Assembly: GCF_946479755.1 (NCBI RefSeq)
Contig: NZ_CAMLHC010000008.1
Coordinates: 124,001-188,000 of the forward strand
Length of the DNA stretch: 64,000 bases
Direction: 5' to 3'
From: an uncultured Chitinophaga sp.
GTDB taxonomy: Bacteria; Bacteroidota; Bacteroidia; Chitinophagales; Chitinophagaceae
Below are positions 1 to 7,455 of the stretch, in pieces. The position numbers were made by a program, and so were the translations under genes. Each line of letters starts with the position of its first letter. The first letter of the stretch is position 1. Below the pieces are notes generated by a model. The model did not search any database. It was given only the letters and a program-made list of their open reading frames with translations, and was not told where the DNA came from.

Positions 1-1433
1 ATTTGGACATGGGGTACCACCTGGCGGCGGGGTACTTATCGGTGCCACCTTTTACGGCGTTCAACTCCCTGCTGATCAGGTGGCTGGGTGGTGGTGAGTG
101 GTGGGTGCGGTTTTTTCCTGCTTTGTATGGGGCACTGACCATGGTAGTGATATGGCGGATGGTGCGTTTCCTTGGCGGCGGACTGTATGCCCAGGCACTG
201 GCCCTGTCGTTGTTCGTTTGTTCTGCTTTTTCCCGTTTAAATGTGCTGTACCAGCCTAATTCTTTTGATGTGCTGGTATGGACGCTGCTCTGTTGGCTGA
301 TGATGCGTTATCTGCAAAGCCAGCAGGGAAAATGGTTGTTATGGACGGGTGTGGTGGCTGGTATCGGGGTGCTCAATAAATATACGGTGGTGGTGTTGCT
401 GGCAGGCTGGCTGGTGGCGCTGCTGTTGTCGTCTCACCGGCGTATTTTCCGGGAGAAGGCGCTTTACCTGGGAGCGCTGATAGCGCTGGTGCTGGCGGCG
501 CCTAACCTGGTATGGCAGATACAGCAAGGTTTTCCGGTGCTGCATCATATGAAGGAGCTGGCAACCACGCAGCTGGTGCACGTGAACCGGATGGACTTTG
601 CGGCGGACCAGTTTATCTTTTTCTTTGGCGGCGCCTTTCTCATTGTGGCGGCGTTTGTGGGATTATTTTTTTACTGGCCTTACCGGCTATATCGCGTTGT
701 TTTACTGATGTATGTGCTGGTGATATTGCTGCTGATTTATATGCGGGCCAAGAGCTATTACGCGCTGGGGCTGTATCCGGTGTTGATCGCGTTTGGCAGC
801 GCCTACTGGGAGCGTGTTTTCCGTAATGGCTGGAGCCGTTATCTGCGCATATTATGGCTGGCCGTTGTGGTGCTGCCTTTTGTATACCTGCTCAATGTCG
901 TTTTCCCGGTGCTGAGTCCTGCGCAGATACAGGAGAAGTCGGCCAAATTTGCCGCCCTGGGCATGTTGCGGTGGGAAGACGGGAAAAACCATGCCTTGCC
1001 GCAGGATTTTGCGGACATGCTGGGCTGGCGGGAAACCGCGCAGCTGGCCATGGAGGCATGGCAACGGGTGCCGGAGCAGGACAGGAAAAACACGCTGGTC
1101 CTCTGCGAGAACTACGGTGAGGCAGGAGCGGTCAATTATTATAACCGCTGCCGGATGCCCGCAGCGGTATCATTCAATGCTGATTACGTGTACTGGTTCC
1201 CGCCGCTGGACTCCCTGCAATACATTGTGCTGGTAGGAGAATCGCCTTCCGAAGCTTATCGGCCGCTGATCGGGAAGATAGAAAAGGTGGGCTCGCTGGA
1301 GGATTCGCTGGCCCGCGAGTATGGCGCGCCGGTATACCTGTTGTCCGGCTTGTCGCCCCAGGTGCCGGTACTGCTGCGTAAGGCGGTGCAGGAGCGGCAG
1401 CGGAGCTATCACTGGAAGCAAGGACGGCAGTGA
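1..1433 (+). CDS. Membrane glycosyltransferase, GT39/ArnT-like (5' partial)
   Basis: Polytopic inner-membrane protein resembling the PMT/ArnT family, which moves a sugar from a lipid carrier to an acceptor on the outer face of the membrane; the acceptor here is unknown. The readable frame begins at base 3 and already lies inside the first periplasmic loop: the GYLSVPPF stretch corresponds to the 'GY-x-x-x-PP' loop near the N-terminus of this family. The TTG at base 3 is therefore almost certainly internal and the true start lies upstream of the window. About eight to ten hydrophobic segments follow, then a soluble C-terminal domain of roughly 150 residues after the last helix (near residue 305). 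No neighbour suggests the substrate. Confidence 0.72.
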   Translation, partial: LDMGYHLAAGYLSVPPFTAFNSLLIRWLGGGEWWVRFFPALYGALTMVVIWRMVRFLGGGLYAQALALSLFVCSAFSRLNVLYQPNSFDVLVWTLLCWLMMRYLQSQQGKWLLWTGVVAGIGVLNKYTVVVLLAGWLVALLLSSHRRIFREKALYLGALIALVLAAPNLVWQIQQGFPVLHHMKELATTQLVHVNRMDFAADQFIFFFGGAFLIVAAFVGLFFYWPYRLYRVVLLMYVLVILLLIYMRAKSYYALGLYPVLIAFGSAYWERVFRNGWSRYLRILWLAVVVLPFVYLLNVVFPVLSPAQIQEKSAKFAALGMLRWEDGKNHALPQDFADMLGWRETAQLAMEAWQRVPEQDRKNTLVLCENYGEAGAVNYYNRCRMPAAVSFNADYVYWFPPLDSLQYIVLVGESPSEAYRPLIGKIEKVGSLEDSLAREYGAPVYLLSGLSPQVPVLLRKAVQERQRSYHWKQGRQ

Positions 1434-1636
1434 TGGTAGGACGGAACATTATACGTTTCTATGCCGGCGGCCGCATTGTGGGCCGGCCAGGCTCCTGTTT
1501 GTAAATAACACCGGCGTTTATGCGGTTGATCGCTGCGGGACCGCTTCCCTCCTGGTGGCGTTGCGGGGCACCGTCCTGGTAACTGACATCAGCGGATGAT
1601 CACTGGCTGTCGCCCGGGATTTTTCCCCCGTGGCCG

Positions 1637-2377
1637 TTAGCTCAGTACAAACTCCACTTCCCCGAAGCCCAGCCGGAGGATTTCCCCGTCTCTTTCGAGG
1701 CAGAGATGCCCGTCGGGCAGCACGTCGCGGATAATGCCCTGGAAAACGACGCCATCTTTCCGGTACAGGGCGGGTTGCTGCCAGCGAAACAGTTTGGCGG
1801 TGTATTCTGCCAATAGTGTATCAAGAGCGGACATCTGCAGTGTCCGGATGCGGGCATCGAGGCAGCGGCAAAGTTCCCGGGCCAGGGTGGCGGCGTCCCA
1901 ATTTTTACCGGTAATCTGTTTAAGTGACACAGCGTTGGGCAGGTGTTCCGGAAACTTCCCCTGGTTCAGGTTGAGCCCGATGCCAATAATGGCATAATGC
2001 CACATATTACCCCTCAAAACGTTCTCTATTAGAATGCCTCCTGCCTTTCTGTCACGCCAGTAAATATCATTTGGCCATTTGATAACTGTTTCGTCGCCGG
2101 CATGGGCGGAGAGGAAATCGTGTGTGCCGAGGGCTACCGCCATGCTCAGCATGAACTGGCGGGAAAGCGGCAACATGGCTGGTTGCAGCGCTACGGAGAG
2201 GGCGATGATGTCGCCGGGCCGGGCTACCCATTGTTTCCCGCGGGTGCCTTTTCCGGCTGTCTGGTTGCTGGTAAACCAGGCTGTACCGGATGTCACCTGG
2301 CCTGAATTTACCTGCTCCATGGCATAGTTATTGGTGCTGTCAATTTCGTCTAATATATAAAACGGGTGTCCTACCAC
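1637..2377 (-). CDS. birA: Biotin--[acetyl-CoA-carboxylase] ligase, monofunctional
   Basis: Activates biotin to biotinyl-5'-AMP and transfers it to the lysine of biotin carboxyl carrier protein. Visible family motifs are STNNYA (residues 14-19), the adenylate-binding loop AGKGTRGKQW (41-50), KWPNDIYW (100-107) and KAGGILIE (111-118), followed by GIGLNLNQ (132-139) and a small C-terminal domain. At 246 residues it lacks the N-terminal winged helix of E. coli BirA, so it should be a ligase only and not a repressor, as is usual in Bacteroidota. ATG start. It is divergent from rsfS across a 158-bp AT-rich gap that must hold both promoters. Confidence 0.95.
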   Translation of the reverse strand: MVGHPFYILDEIDSTNNYAMEQVNSGQVTSGTAWFTSNQTAGKGTRGKQWVARPGDIIALSVALQPAMLPLSRQFMLSMAVALGTHDFLSAHAGDETVIKWPNDIYWRDRKAGGILIENVLRGNMWHYAIIGIGLNLNQGKFPEHLPNAVSLKQITGKNWDAATLARELCRCLDARIRTLQMSALDTLLAEYTAKLFRWQQPALYRKDGVVFQGIIRDVLPDGHLCLERDGEILRLGFGEVEFVLS

Positions 2378-2491
2378 ATGAACCTTTTTTAGTCTTAAAA
2401 CAGCCGGAAAAGTAATTCATTTTATTATTTTCTTAACATTTGTAGGCCCTTGAGCATGATATTTCTGCACGTTATATTAGTGCTTGTTTAG

Positions 2492-2499
2492 TAACTTTG
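2492..2499 (+). promoter_or_regulatory. Candidate -7 box for rsfS (TAACTTTG)
   Basis: Matches the Bacteroidota -7 consensus TAnnTTTG at all fixed positions and lies 36 nt before the TTG start of rsfS. I see no good TTTG about 19 bp further upstream, so support is from the -7 box and its position only. Confidence 0.4.
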
Positions 2500-2535
2500 A
2501 CAATTAAAGTTTATTTTTAACAAAAACGAGATTTA

Positions 2536-2940
2536 TTGGCACCCTTAACCGTTCTGAGCACGAGGAAAAAGGCCCAAACGCGCCTGACCAGAGAAAGTGA
2601 AATTTTTACCACCATCATAAAAGCCATACAGGAAAAGAAGGGGGAAAATATCGTATCCCTGGATCTACGCCAGATTCCTGAAGCTGTGGCCGATTTCTTT
2701 GTAATATGTGAAGCCAATTCCAATACCCAGGTAAGAGCTATCGCCGATTTTGTTGCACACGAAGTGGAGCTGAAAGTAGGTGAAGCCCCTTATAAACACG
2801 AGGGCTTTACTGCTCAACAGTGGATACTGGTGGACTATGTGAATATTGTAGTGCATATATTCCAGCCGGAAACAAGGAAGTTCTATAATCTCGAGGAAAT
2901 GTGGAGTGACGCCGACAGGATGGACCACAACGATGACTGA
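2536..2940 (+). CDS. rsfS: Ribosomal silencing factor RsfS
   Basis: 134-residue RsfS/Iojap-family protein. The family binds ribosomal protein uL14 on the 50S subunit and blocks subunit joining when nutrients are short. The diagnostic core runs from about residue 22 to 120, including DLRQIPEAVADFFVI and the conserved tryptophan/valine segment WILVDYVNIVVHIF. The start is TTG at 2536: an in-frame TAA lies at 2518-2520 and no ATG or GTG occurs in frame between that stop and the conserved domain, so the sequence itself forces a TTG start. It is followed after 77 bp by ftsH, probably in the same transcription unit. Confidence 0.93.
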   Translation: MAPLTVLSTRKKAQTRLTRESEIFTTIIKAIQEKKGENIVSLDLRQIPEAVADFFVICEANSNTQVRAIADFVAHEVELKVGEAPYKHEGFTAQQWILVDYVNIVVHIFQPETRKFYNLEEMWSDADRMDHNDD

Positions 2941-3017
2941 ACAAAACAGTCGTGAAAGTATTAATTATTATATAAATATTCTGATTGTAATAAACATCCG
3001 TAAAGGAGCGTAAGATT

Positions 3018-5051
3018 ATGGAAAAAGGAGGCAATAACTTCAACAAGGGTTCAGAGAAATCTCCGAAGAAAGGACCGAAGTTCAATATATACTGGGTATA
3101 TGCCTTTATAGGTATCGCCCTGCTCGCAATGAACTTCCTCCCGGATTTCAGACCCTCTACCAAAGAGATCAGCTTCCAGGAGTTTCAGGTAAGTTATTTG
3201 AAACCTGGGGACGTAGATAAATTGGTTGTCGTAAACAAGAAATATGTAGAAGTCTACATAAAACAGGACAGTCTTAAACTGCCTAAATTCACGGAAGTAG
3301 CCAGAAGCCGTTTTGGCGGCGGCCTGAATCCGGGACCTCACTACCGCTTCTCTATTGGTAGCGAAGAGAGCTTCAAAAAAGATATCGACAAAGCCCAGGA
3401 AGGCGTACCGATGGAAAGCCAGGTAAAAATCTCCTATGACGAACGTCAAAGCTGGTTTGAACCTATCTTCCAGTTGCTGCTGCCTATCATCCTGATCATT
3501 GGCCTGTGGGTATTGCTGATGCGTAAAATGGGCGGCCCTGCCGGTGGTAGCGGTGGCCCGGGTGGTATCTTCAATATCGGCAAGTCCAAAGCTACTTTGT
3601 TTGATAAAGGCACCCGCGTGAACATCACGTTCAACGATGTGGCCGGTCTGGACGAGGCGAAGGTGGAAGTGATGGAAATCGTGGACTTCCTGAAAAATCC
3701 GAAGAAATACACCTCCCTGGGTGGTAAAATACCGAAAGGCGCCCTGCTGGTAGGCCCTCCGGGTACAGGTAAAACCCTGCTGGCGAAAGCGATGGCAGGC
3801 GAAGCACAGGTACCTTTCTTCTCCATGTCCGGTTCTGATTTCGTGGAACTGTTCGTGGGGGTAGGCGCCAGCCGCGTACGTGACCTCTTCAAACAGGCCC
3901 GCGAAAAAGCACCTTGTATCATCTTCATCGATGAAATTGATGCGATCGGCCGCGCCAGAGGTAAAAATGTCATGATGAGCAACGACGAAAGGGAAAACAC
4001 CCTCAACCAGCTGCTCGTGGAAATGGACGGTTTCGGTACCGACAGCGGTATCATCATCCTCGCGGCCACTAACCGCCCGGATGTGCTGGACAGCGCCCTG
4101 CTGCGCCCCGGCCGTTTTGACCGCCAGATCTCCATTGACAAACCAGACCTGGCCGGAAGGGAAACCATTTTCGAAGTACACTTAAAGCCGATCAAAACAT
4201 CCCCTAACCTGGATGTGAAGAAACTGGCCTCCATGACGCCCGGTTTCGCCGGCGCCGATATCGCCAACGTATGTAACGAAGCAGCCCTGATCGCTGCCCG
4301 TAAAGGCAAAACACAGGTGGAGATGGAAGACTTCAACGATGCTATCGATCGTGTGATCGGTGGTCTCGAAAAGAAAAACAAAATCATCTCCCCGGAAGAA
4401 AAAGAAGTCATCGCTTATCACGAAGCCGGACATGCTATCTGCGGATGGTACCTCGAACACGCTAACCCGCTGGTGAAAGTGACCATCGTGCCCCGCGGCG
4501 TGGCTGCGCTCGGATACGCACAATATCTGCCGAAAGAACAATACCTGTACAATACCGAACAGCTGCTCGACGATATCTGCATGACCCTTGGCGGCCGCGC
4601 AGTGGAAGAACTGGTATTCGGTAAAATATCCACCGGCGCGCAAAATGACCTGCAGGTGATTACCCGCATGGCCTATGCAATGGTGACCGTATACGGTATG
4701 AACGATAAAATAGGCAACGTGTCTTTCTATGATCCGAACAGCGATCAGTCTTTCACCAAACCGTACTCCGAAGAAACATCCCGGTTGATCGACGAAGAGG
4801 TGAGAAAACTGATTGACGCGGCTTATGTGAGGACCAAAAACCTGCTGACCGAAAGAATGGAACAGGTGAAAACCCTCGCGAAGGAACTGCTGGAAAAAGA
4901 AGTTTTATACCAGTCCGACCTGGAAAGGCTGATCGGTAAACGTCCTTACGACGTTCCGAGAGAACATCACCTGGGTAAAGAAGGCATGACGACTGACGGT
5001 GTACATCCGACAGACATCATCAACCCTTCTCCTTCACCTGCTAATGCATAA
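3018..5051 (+). CDS. ftsH: ATP-dependent zinc metalloprotease FtsH
   Basis: Membrane-anchored AAA+ protease that degrades short-lived and misassembled membrane and cytosolic proteins. Two membrane segments (about residues 24-42 and 149-169) flank a periplasmic domain of about 100 residues. The AAA module shows Walker A GPPGTGKT (246-253), Walker B IIFIDE (301-306) and the second region of homology around [18 protein letters not shown]. The zinc site HEAGH is at 468-472, followed by the peptidase domain; total length 677 is normal. A purine-rich AAAGGAG-type ribosome site lies about 13 nt before the ATG. A LUD-domain gene follows 8 bp after the stop, the usual Bacteroidota arrangement. Confidence 0.98.
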   Translation: MEKGGNNFNKGSEKSPKKGPKFNIYWVYAFIGIALLAMNFLPDFRPSTKEISFQEFQVSYLKPGDVDKLVVVNKKYVEVYIKQDSLKLPKFTEVARSRFGGGLNPGPHYRFSIGSEESFKKDIDKAQEGVPMESQVKISYDERQSWFEPIFQLLLPIILIIGLWVLLMRKMGGPAGGSGGPGGIFNIGKSKATLFDKGTRVNITFNDVAGLDEAKVEVMEIVDFLKNPKKYTSLGGKIPKGALLVGPPGTGKTLLAKAMAGEAQVPFFSMSGSDFVELFVGVGASRVRDLFKQAREKAPCIIFIDEIDAIGRARGKNVMMSNDERENTLNQLLVEMDGFGTDSGIIILAATNRPDVLDSALLRPGRFDRQISIDKPDLAGRETIFEVHLKPIKTSPNLDVKKLASMTPGFAGADIANVCNEAALIAARKGKTQVEMEDFNDAIDRVIGGLEKKNKIISPEEKEVIAYHEAGHAICGWYLEHANPLVKVTIVPRGVAALGYAQYLPKEQYLYNTEQLLDDICMTLGGRAVEELVFGKISTGAQNDLQVITRMAYAMVTVYGMNDKIGNVSFYDPNSDQSFTKPYSEETSRLIDEEVRKLIDAAYVRTKNLLTERMEQVKTLAKELLEKEVLYQSDLERLIGKRPYDVPREHHLGKEGMTTDGVHPTDIINPSPSPANA

Positions 5052-5059
5052 TTTTTGAT

Positions 5060-5695
5060 ATGAAGATTTCTCCTGCCAAGGAAAATATTCTGAAGAGAGT
5101 ACGGAATGCGTTAAGCCAGCCAGTACAGTTGCCCTTCCCCAATTCGGAGGGCAACTCCGCTGTTTTTAAGACAGACAACGAAGGGCTGGAGCTGAGGTTT
5201 GCGGAAGAATTTACAAGGTTACAGGGGAAATTTGTTTTCTGTACCGGCAAAGCAGAACTGATCGAAAACCTGCGATTGCTGTCTGATAATAAGGAATGGC
5301 GGAATGTATACTGCCAGACGCCTTCCCTGCAAAAACTGATAGGCAAAAATGACCTGCCTACGTTAAACCAGGGAAACATACATGAAGCAGACGCCGCTAT
5401 CACGGACTGTGAATACCTGGTAGCCCGCACCGGAACAGTGGTGCTCAGCGCCGCTCAACCCAGCGGACGGGTAGTGCCGGTTTACGCACCCGTTCACATT
5501 ATGGTGGCTTATACCCACCAGCTGGTGTTTGACCTGAAAGATGCTTTCAACAGACTGAAAGACAAATACGGCAATGACCTGCCTTCTGCGATATCCTTTG
5601 CTACAGGGCCCAGCCGTACGGCAGACATCGAAAAAACACTGGTGGTGGGCATCCACGGACCAAAAGAAGTATACGTATTTTTAGTAGACGAATAA
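5060..5695 (+). CDS. LUD-domain protein, LutC-like
   Basis: 211-residue protein of the LUD (lactate utilisation, DUF162) family, to which LutC belongs. The family signature is seen in the segment TDCEYLVARTGTVVLSA (about residues 113-129) and in the C-terminal ATGPSRTADIEKTLVVGIHGP block, shown here only in part: GPSRTADIEKTLVVG. LutC takes part in L-lactate oxidation with LutA and LutB, but neither iron-sulfur subunit is near this copy, so a direct lactate role is doubtful. It starts 8 bp after ftsH and is probably cotranscribed with it. A strong nested hairpin follows the stop. Confidence 0.85.
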   Translation: MKISPAKENILKRVRNALSQPVQLPFPNSEGNSAVFKTDNEGLELRFAEEFTRLQGKFVFCTGKAELIENLRLLSDNKEWRNVYCQTPSLQKLIGKNDLPTLNQGNIHEADAAITDCEYLVARTGTVVLSAAQPSGRVVPVYAPVHIMVAYTHQLVFDLKDAFNRLKDKYGNDLPSAISFATGPSRTADIEKTLVVGIHGPKEVYVFLVDE

Positions 5696-5706
5696 ATCAT
5701 CAGCAG

Positions 5707-5770
5707 TAGCCTTCCGCTTACAGGTTTTAACAGAACAGCCCGTTCTCTGAAAACCATATGCGGAAGGCTA
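5707..5770 (+). terminator. 64-nt nested hairpin between the LUD gene and lpxH
   Basis: Three coaxial stems: TAGCCTTCCGC (5707-5717) pairs perfectly with 5760-5770; GGTTTT (5723-5728) pairs with 5750-5755; AGAAC (5732-5736) pairs with 5742-5746. It ends the ftsH-LUD unit and abuts the lpxH -7 box. There is no long T-tract, so it may be a factor-dependent terminator, an RNA-stabilising 3' end or a regulatory structure. Confidence 0.6.
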
Positions 5771-5778
5771 TATGTTTG
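5771..5778 (+). promoter_or_regulatory. lpxH -7 promoter box (TATGTTTG)
   Basis: Exact TAnnTTTG match ending 21 nt before the ATG at 5800, the same spacing as the rsgA and the 63140 gene promoters. It supports the ATG at 5800 as the lpxH start, because the longer frame from 5758 would begin upstream of the promoter. The box touches the right arm of the preceding hairpin. Confidence 0.55.
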
Positions 5779-5799
5779 AGGGATAACGCACATTGTCAC

Positions 5800-6618
5800 A
5801 TGGAAATTCCTTTACCCGCCAATAAGAAAATATACTTTGCTTCCGACTTTCATCTCGGAGCGCCCAACATGACTGCCAGCAGGGAGCGGGAAAAGCTCAT
5901 TGTGCAATGGCTGGAAATGGTGGAAAAAGATGCTGCGCATATTTTCCTGGTAGGGGACCTTTTCGATTTCTGGTTTGAATATAAACATGTGATCCCCAAA
6001 GGATATACCCGGCTGCTGGGCAAACTGGCAGACCTTACCGACAAAGGCATTGGTATATCCGTATTTATCGGTAATCATGATATGTGGATGGATGGTTACT
6101 TTGAAGAGGAGCTGAACATCCCGGTTTATTACGAGCCGCAGGTATTTACCATCGGTGGTAAAAAGTTCTACATCGGCCATGGCGACGGGCTCGGTCCCGG
6201 CGATCATGGATACAAATTTCTCAAAAAAATATTCCGTAACCCGGTATGCCGCTGGTTGTTTTCCTGCATTCATCCGGTAATGGGCATTTCCCTGGCCAAC
6301 TATTTCAGCCGTAAAAGCCGCGCTGCTACGGGCCAGGAGCTGGAACATTTCATCGGAGAAGACCAGGAATGGCTGGCTATCTACAGCCGTGAGGTGTTGC
6401 AGCGGGAACACTTCGACTATTTTATTTTCGGTCACCGCCATCTGCCGCTGGATCTGCGCGTGGGGCCCGACAGCCGGTACATCAATCTCGGTGAATGGCT
6501 GAATTATACTTCCTATGCCGTTTTCGACGGCGCTACTACCACGCTGGAATTTTTTACGGAAGCGGGTGCCGCCCTGGTGCAATCAGGCGTCCAGGATCTC
6601 GTGCAGGATCGGCGGTGA
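5800..6618 (+). CDS. lpxH: UDP-2,3-diacylglucosamine diphosphatase (LpxH-type)
   Basis: Calcineurin-like metallophosphoesterase predicted to hydrolyse UDP-2,3-diacylglucosamine to lipid X and UMP in lipid A synthesis. Metal-binding motifs are SDFHLG (15-20), GDLFDFW (52-58), GNHD (91-94), GHGDG (126-130) and GHRH (211-214), matching LpxH order. I use the ATG at 5800 (272 residues), not the frame extension to 5758, because the family begins just before the DxH motif and a -7 box lies at 5771-5778. The 3' end overlaps the convergent recO by 36 bp. Confidence 0.9.
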   Translation: MEIPLPANKKIYFASDFHLGAPNMTASREREKLIVQWLEMVEKDAAHIFLVGDLFDFWFEYKHVIPKGYTRLLGKLADLTDKGIGISVFIGNHDMWMDGYFEEELNIPVYYEPQVFTIGGKKFYIGHGDGLGPGDHGYKFLKKIFRNPVCRWLFSCIHPVMGISLANYFSRKSRAATGQELEHFIGEDQEWLAIYSREVLQREHFDYFIFGHRHLPLDLRVGPDSRYINLGEWLNYTSYAVFDGATTTLEFFTEAGAALVQSGVQDLVQDRR

Positions 6619-7320
6619 GTGAAGCTCTGTGAAATCCGGCATATGCAGCCGGAGGAAATCCAGGTAAGCGTATAATAATTTCCTTCTTTTTTCTTTTGTC
6701 ATGTGGATGGCTGCCAGCTGCGGTACTTCGTTGCACTGGAACAGCCGGTCGGTCAGTTCACTGTACTCCGGATCCAGGTGGTCAGTATGGTGCGGCGGCA
6801 AGTCAGAAAACGTTCCCTCCTGCAAATCCAGGTAGGGAGTATACTCCGAGAAATGGCCATTGAGCCGGAAGCCGAGAAACGCCGCCAGTTTCAGCGTGTA
6901 ATACAGCGGCAGGTTGGCGATGACCGCCGTAGGCGACCCGTCCAGCAGCTGCAGGGTATTTTCGGTGAAGTAATACAGGTCCAGGTGTTGTTCCGGTTGC
7001 TTCAGGCTTTTCTGCAGCAGCTCTATAAGATAGAGGGCAATGGTATTTTTCACCACGTTGTAGTGCAGGGAAGTGTAGATATAGCCCATCTTGAATTCGG
7101 TGATACGCTGGAGGTTTTTGATCTCCTGGTGATACACCACGAGTTCAAGGATATTGCCGGGTTGGAGCAGGTTGCCTTTGGCCGCTTTGGGTTTGGATGA
7201 CCGCACGCCGTTTACAATATAGGACTGGAGGCCGAACAACTCCGTGAAGATGCCTACGATCACGCTCGTGTCGCCATATTTCACCGTACGTAATACTATG
7301 CCGCGTGTTTTGTGAAGCAA
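6583..7320 (-). CDS. recO: DNA repair protein RecO
   Basis: Recombination mediator that helps load RecA onto SSB-coated gaps (RecFOR pathway). It has the N-terminal OB-fold (residues 1-80; start LHKTRGIVLRTVKYGDTS) and the helical C-terminal domain; the zinc cysteines of some RecO proteins are absent, as is common in Bacteroidota. The open frame extends to a TTG at 7374, but I choose the TTG at 7320 (245 residues). Family members begin at this LHKT motif, and a TACATTTG promoter box covers 7372-7379, which would leave the longer start untranscribed. It converges on lpxH with a 36-bp coding overlap. Confidence 0.9.
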   Translation of the reverse strand: MLHKTRGIVLRTVKYGDTSVIVGIFTELFGLQSYIVNGVRSSKPKAAKGNLLQPGNILELVVYHQEIKNLQRITEFKMGYIYTSLHYNVVKNTIALYLIELLQKSLKQPEQHLDLYYFTENTLQLLDGSPTAVIANLPLYYTLKLAAFLGFRLNGHFSEYTPYLDLQEGTFSDLPPHHTDHLDPEYSELTDRLFQCNEVPQLAAIHMTKEKRRKLLYAYLDFLRLHMPDFTELHSPPILHEILDA

Positions 7321-7371
7321 CTGTCTGTGTTTTAAGGATGCTGCAGGAATAAAGTTGCAATTTAGGGCAAA

Positions 7372-7379
7372 CAAATGTA
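7372..7379 (-). promoter_or_regulatory. recO -7 promoter box (TACATTTG)
   Basis: Exact TAnnTTTG on the minus strand, 51 nt before the chosen TTG start of recO. Its position argues against the longer recO frame. No clear -33 TTTG is seen. Confidence 0.45.
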
Positions 7380-7455
7380 ATTCATCTGCCGGCGGCGGGT
7401 TAGCTAATGGGGATTTTAACTACCTTTACGCCATTTAACAAATTGAAAAATCCTT

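Noticed and set aside
3051..4411. Two long minus-strand frames (376 and 321 codons)
   Set aside because: Antisense shadows of ftsH.
5060..5695. lutC of a lactate oxidation operon
   Set aside because: lutA and lutB are not adjacent; only the LUD-domain assignment is supported.
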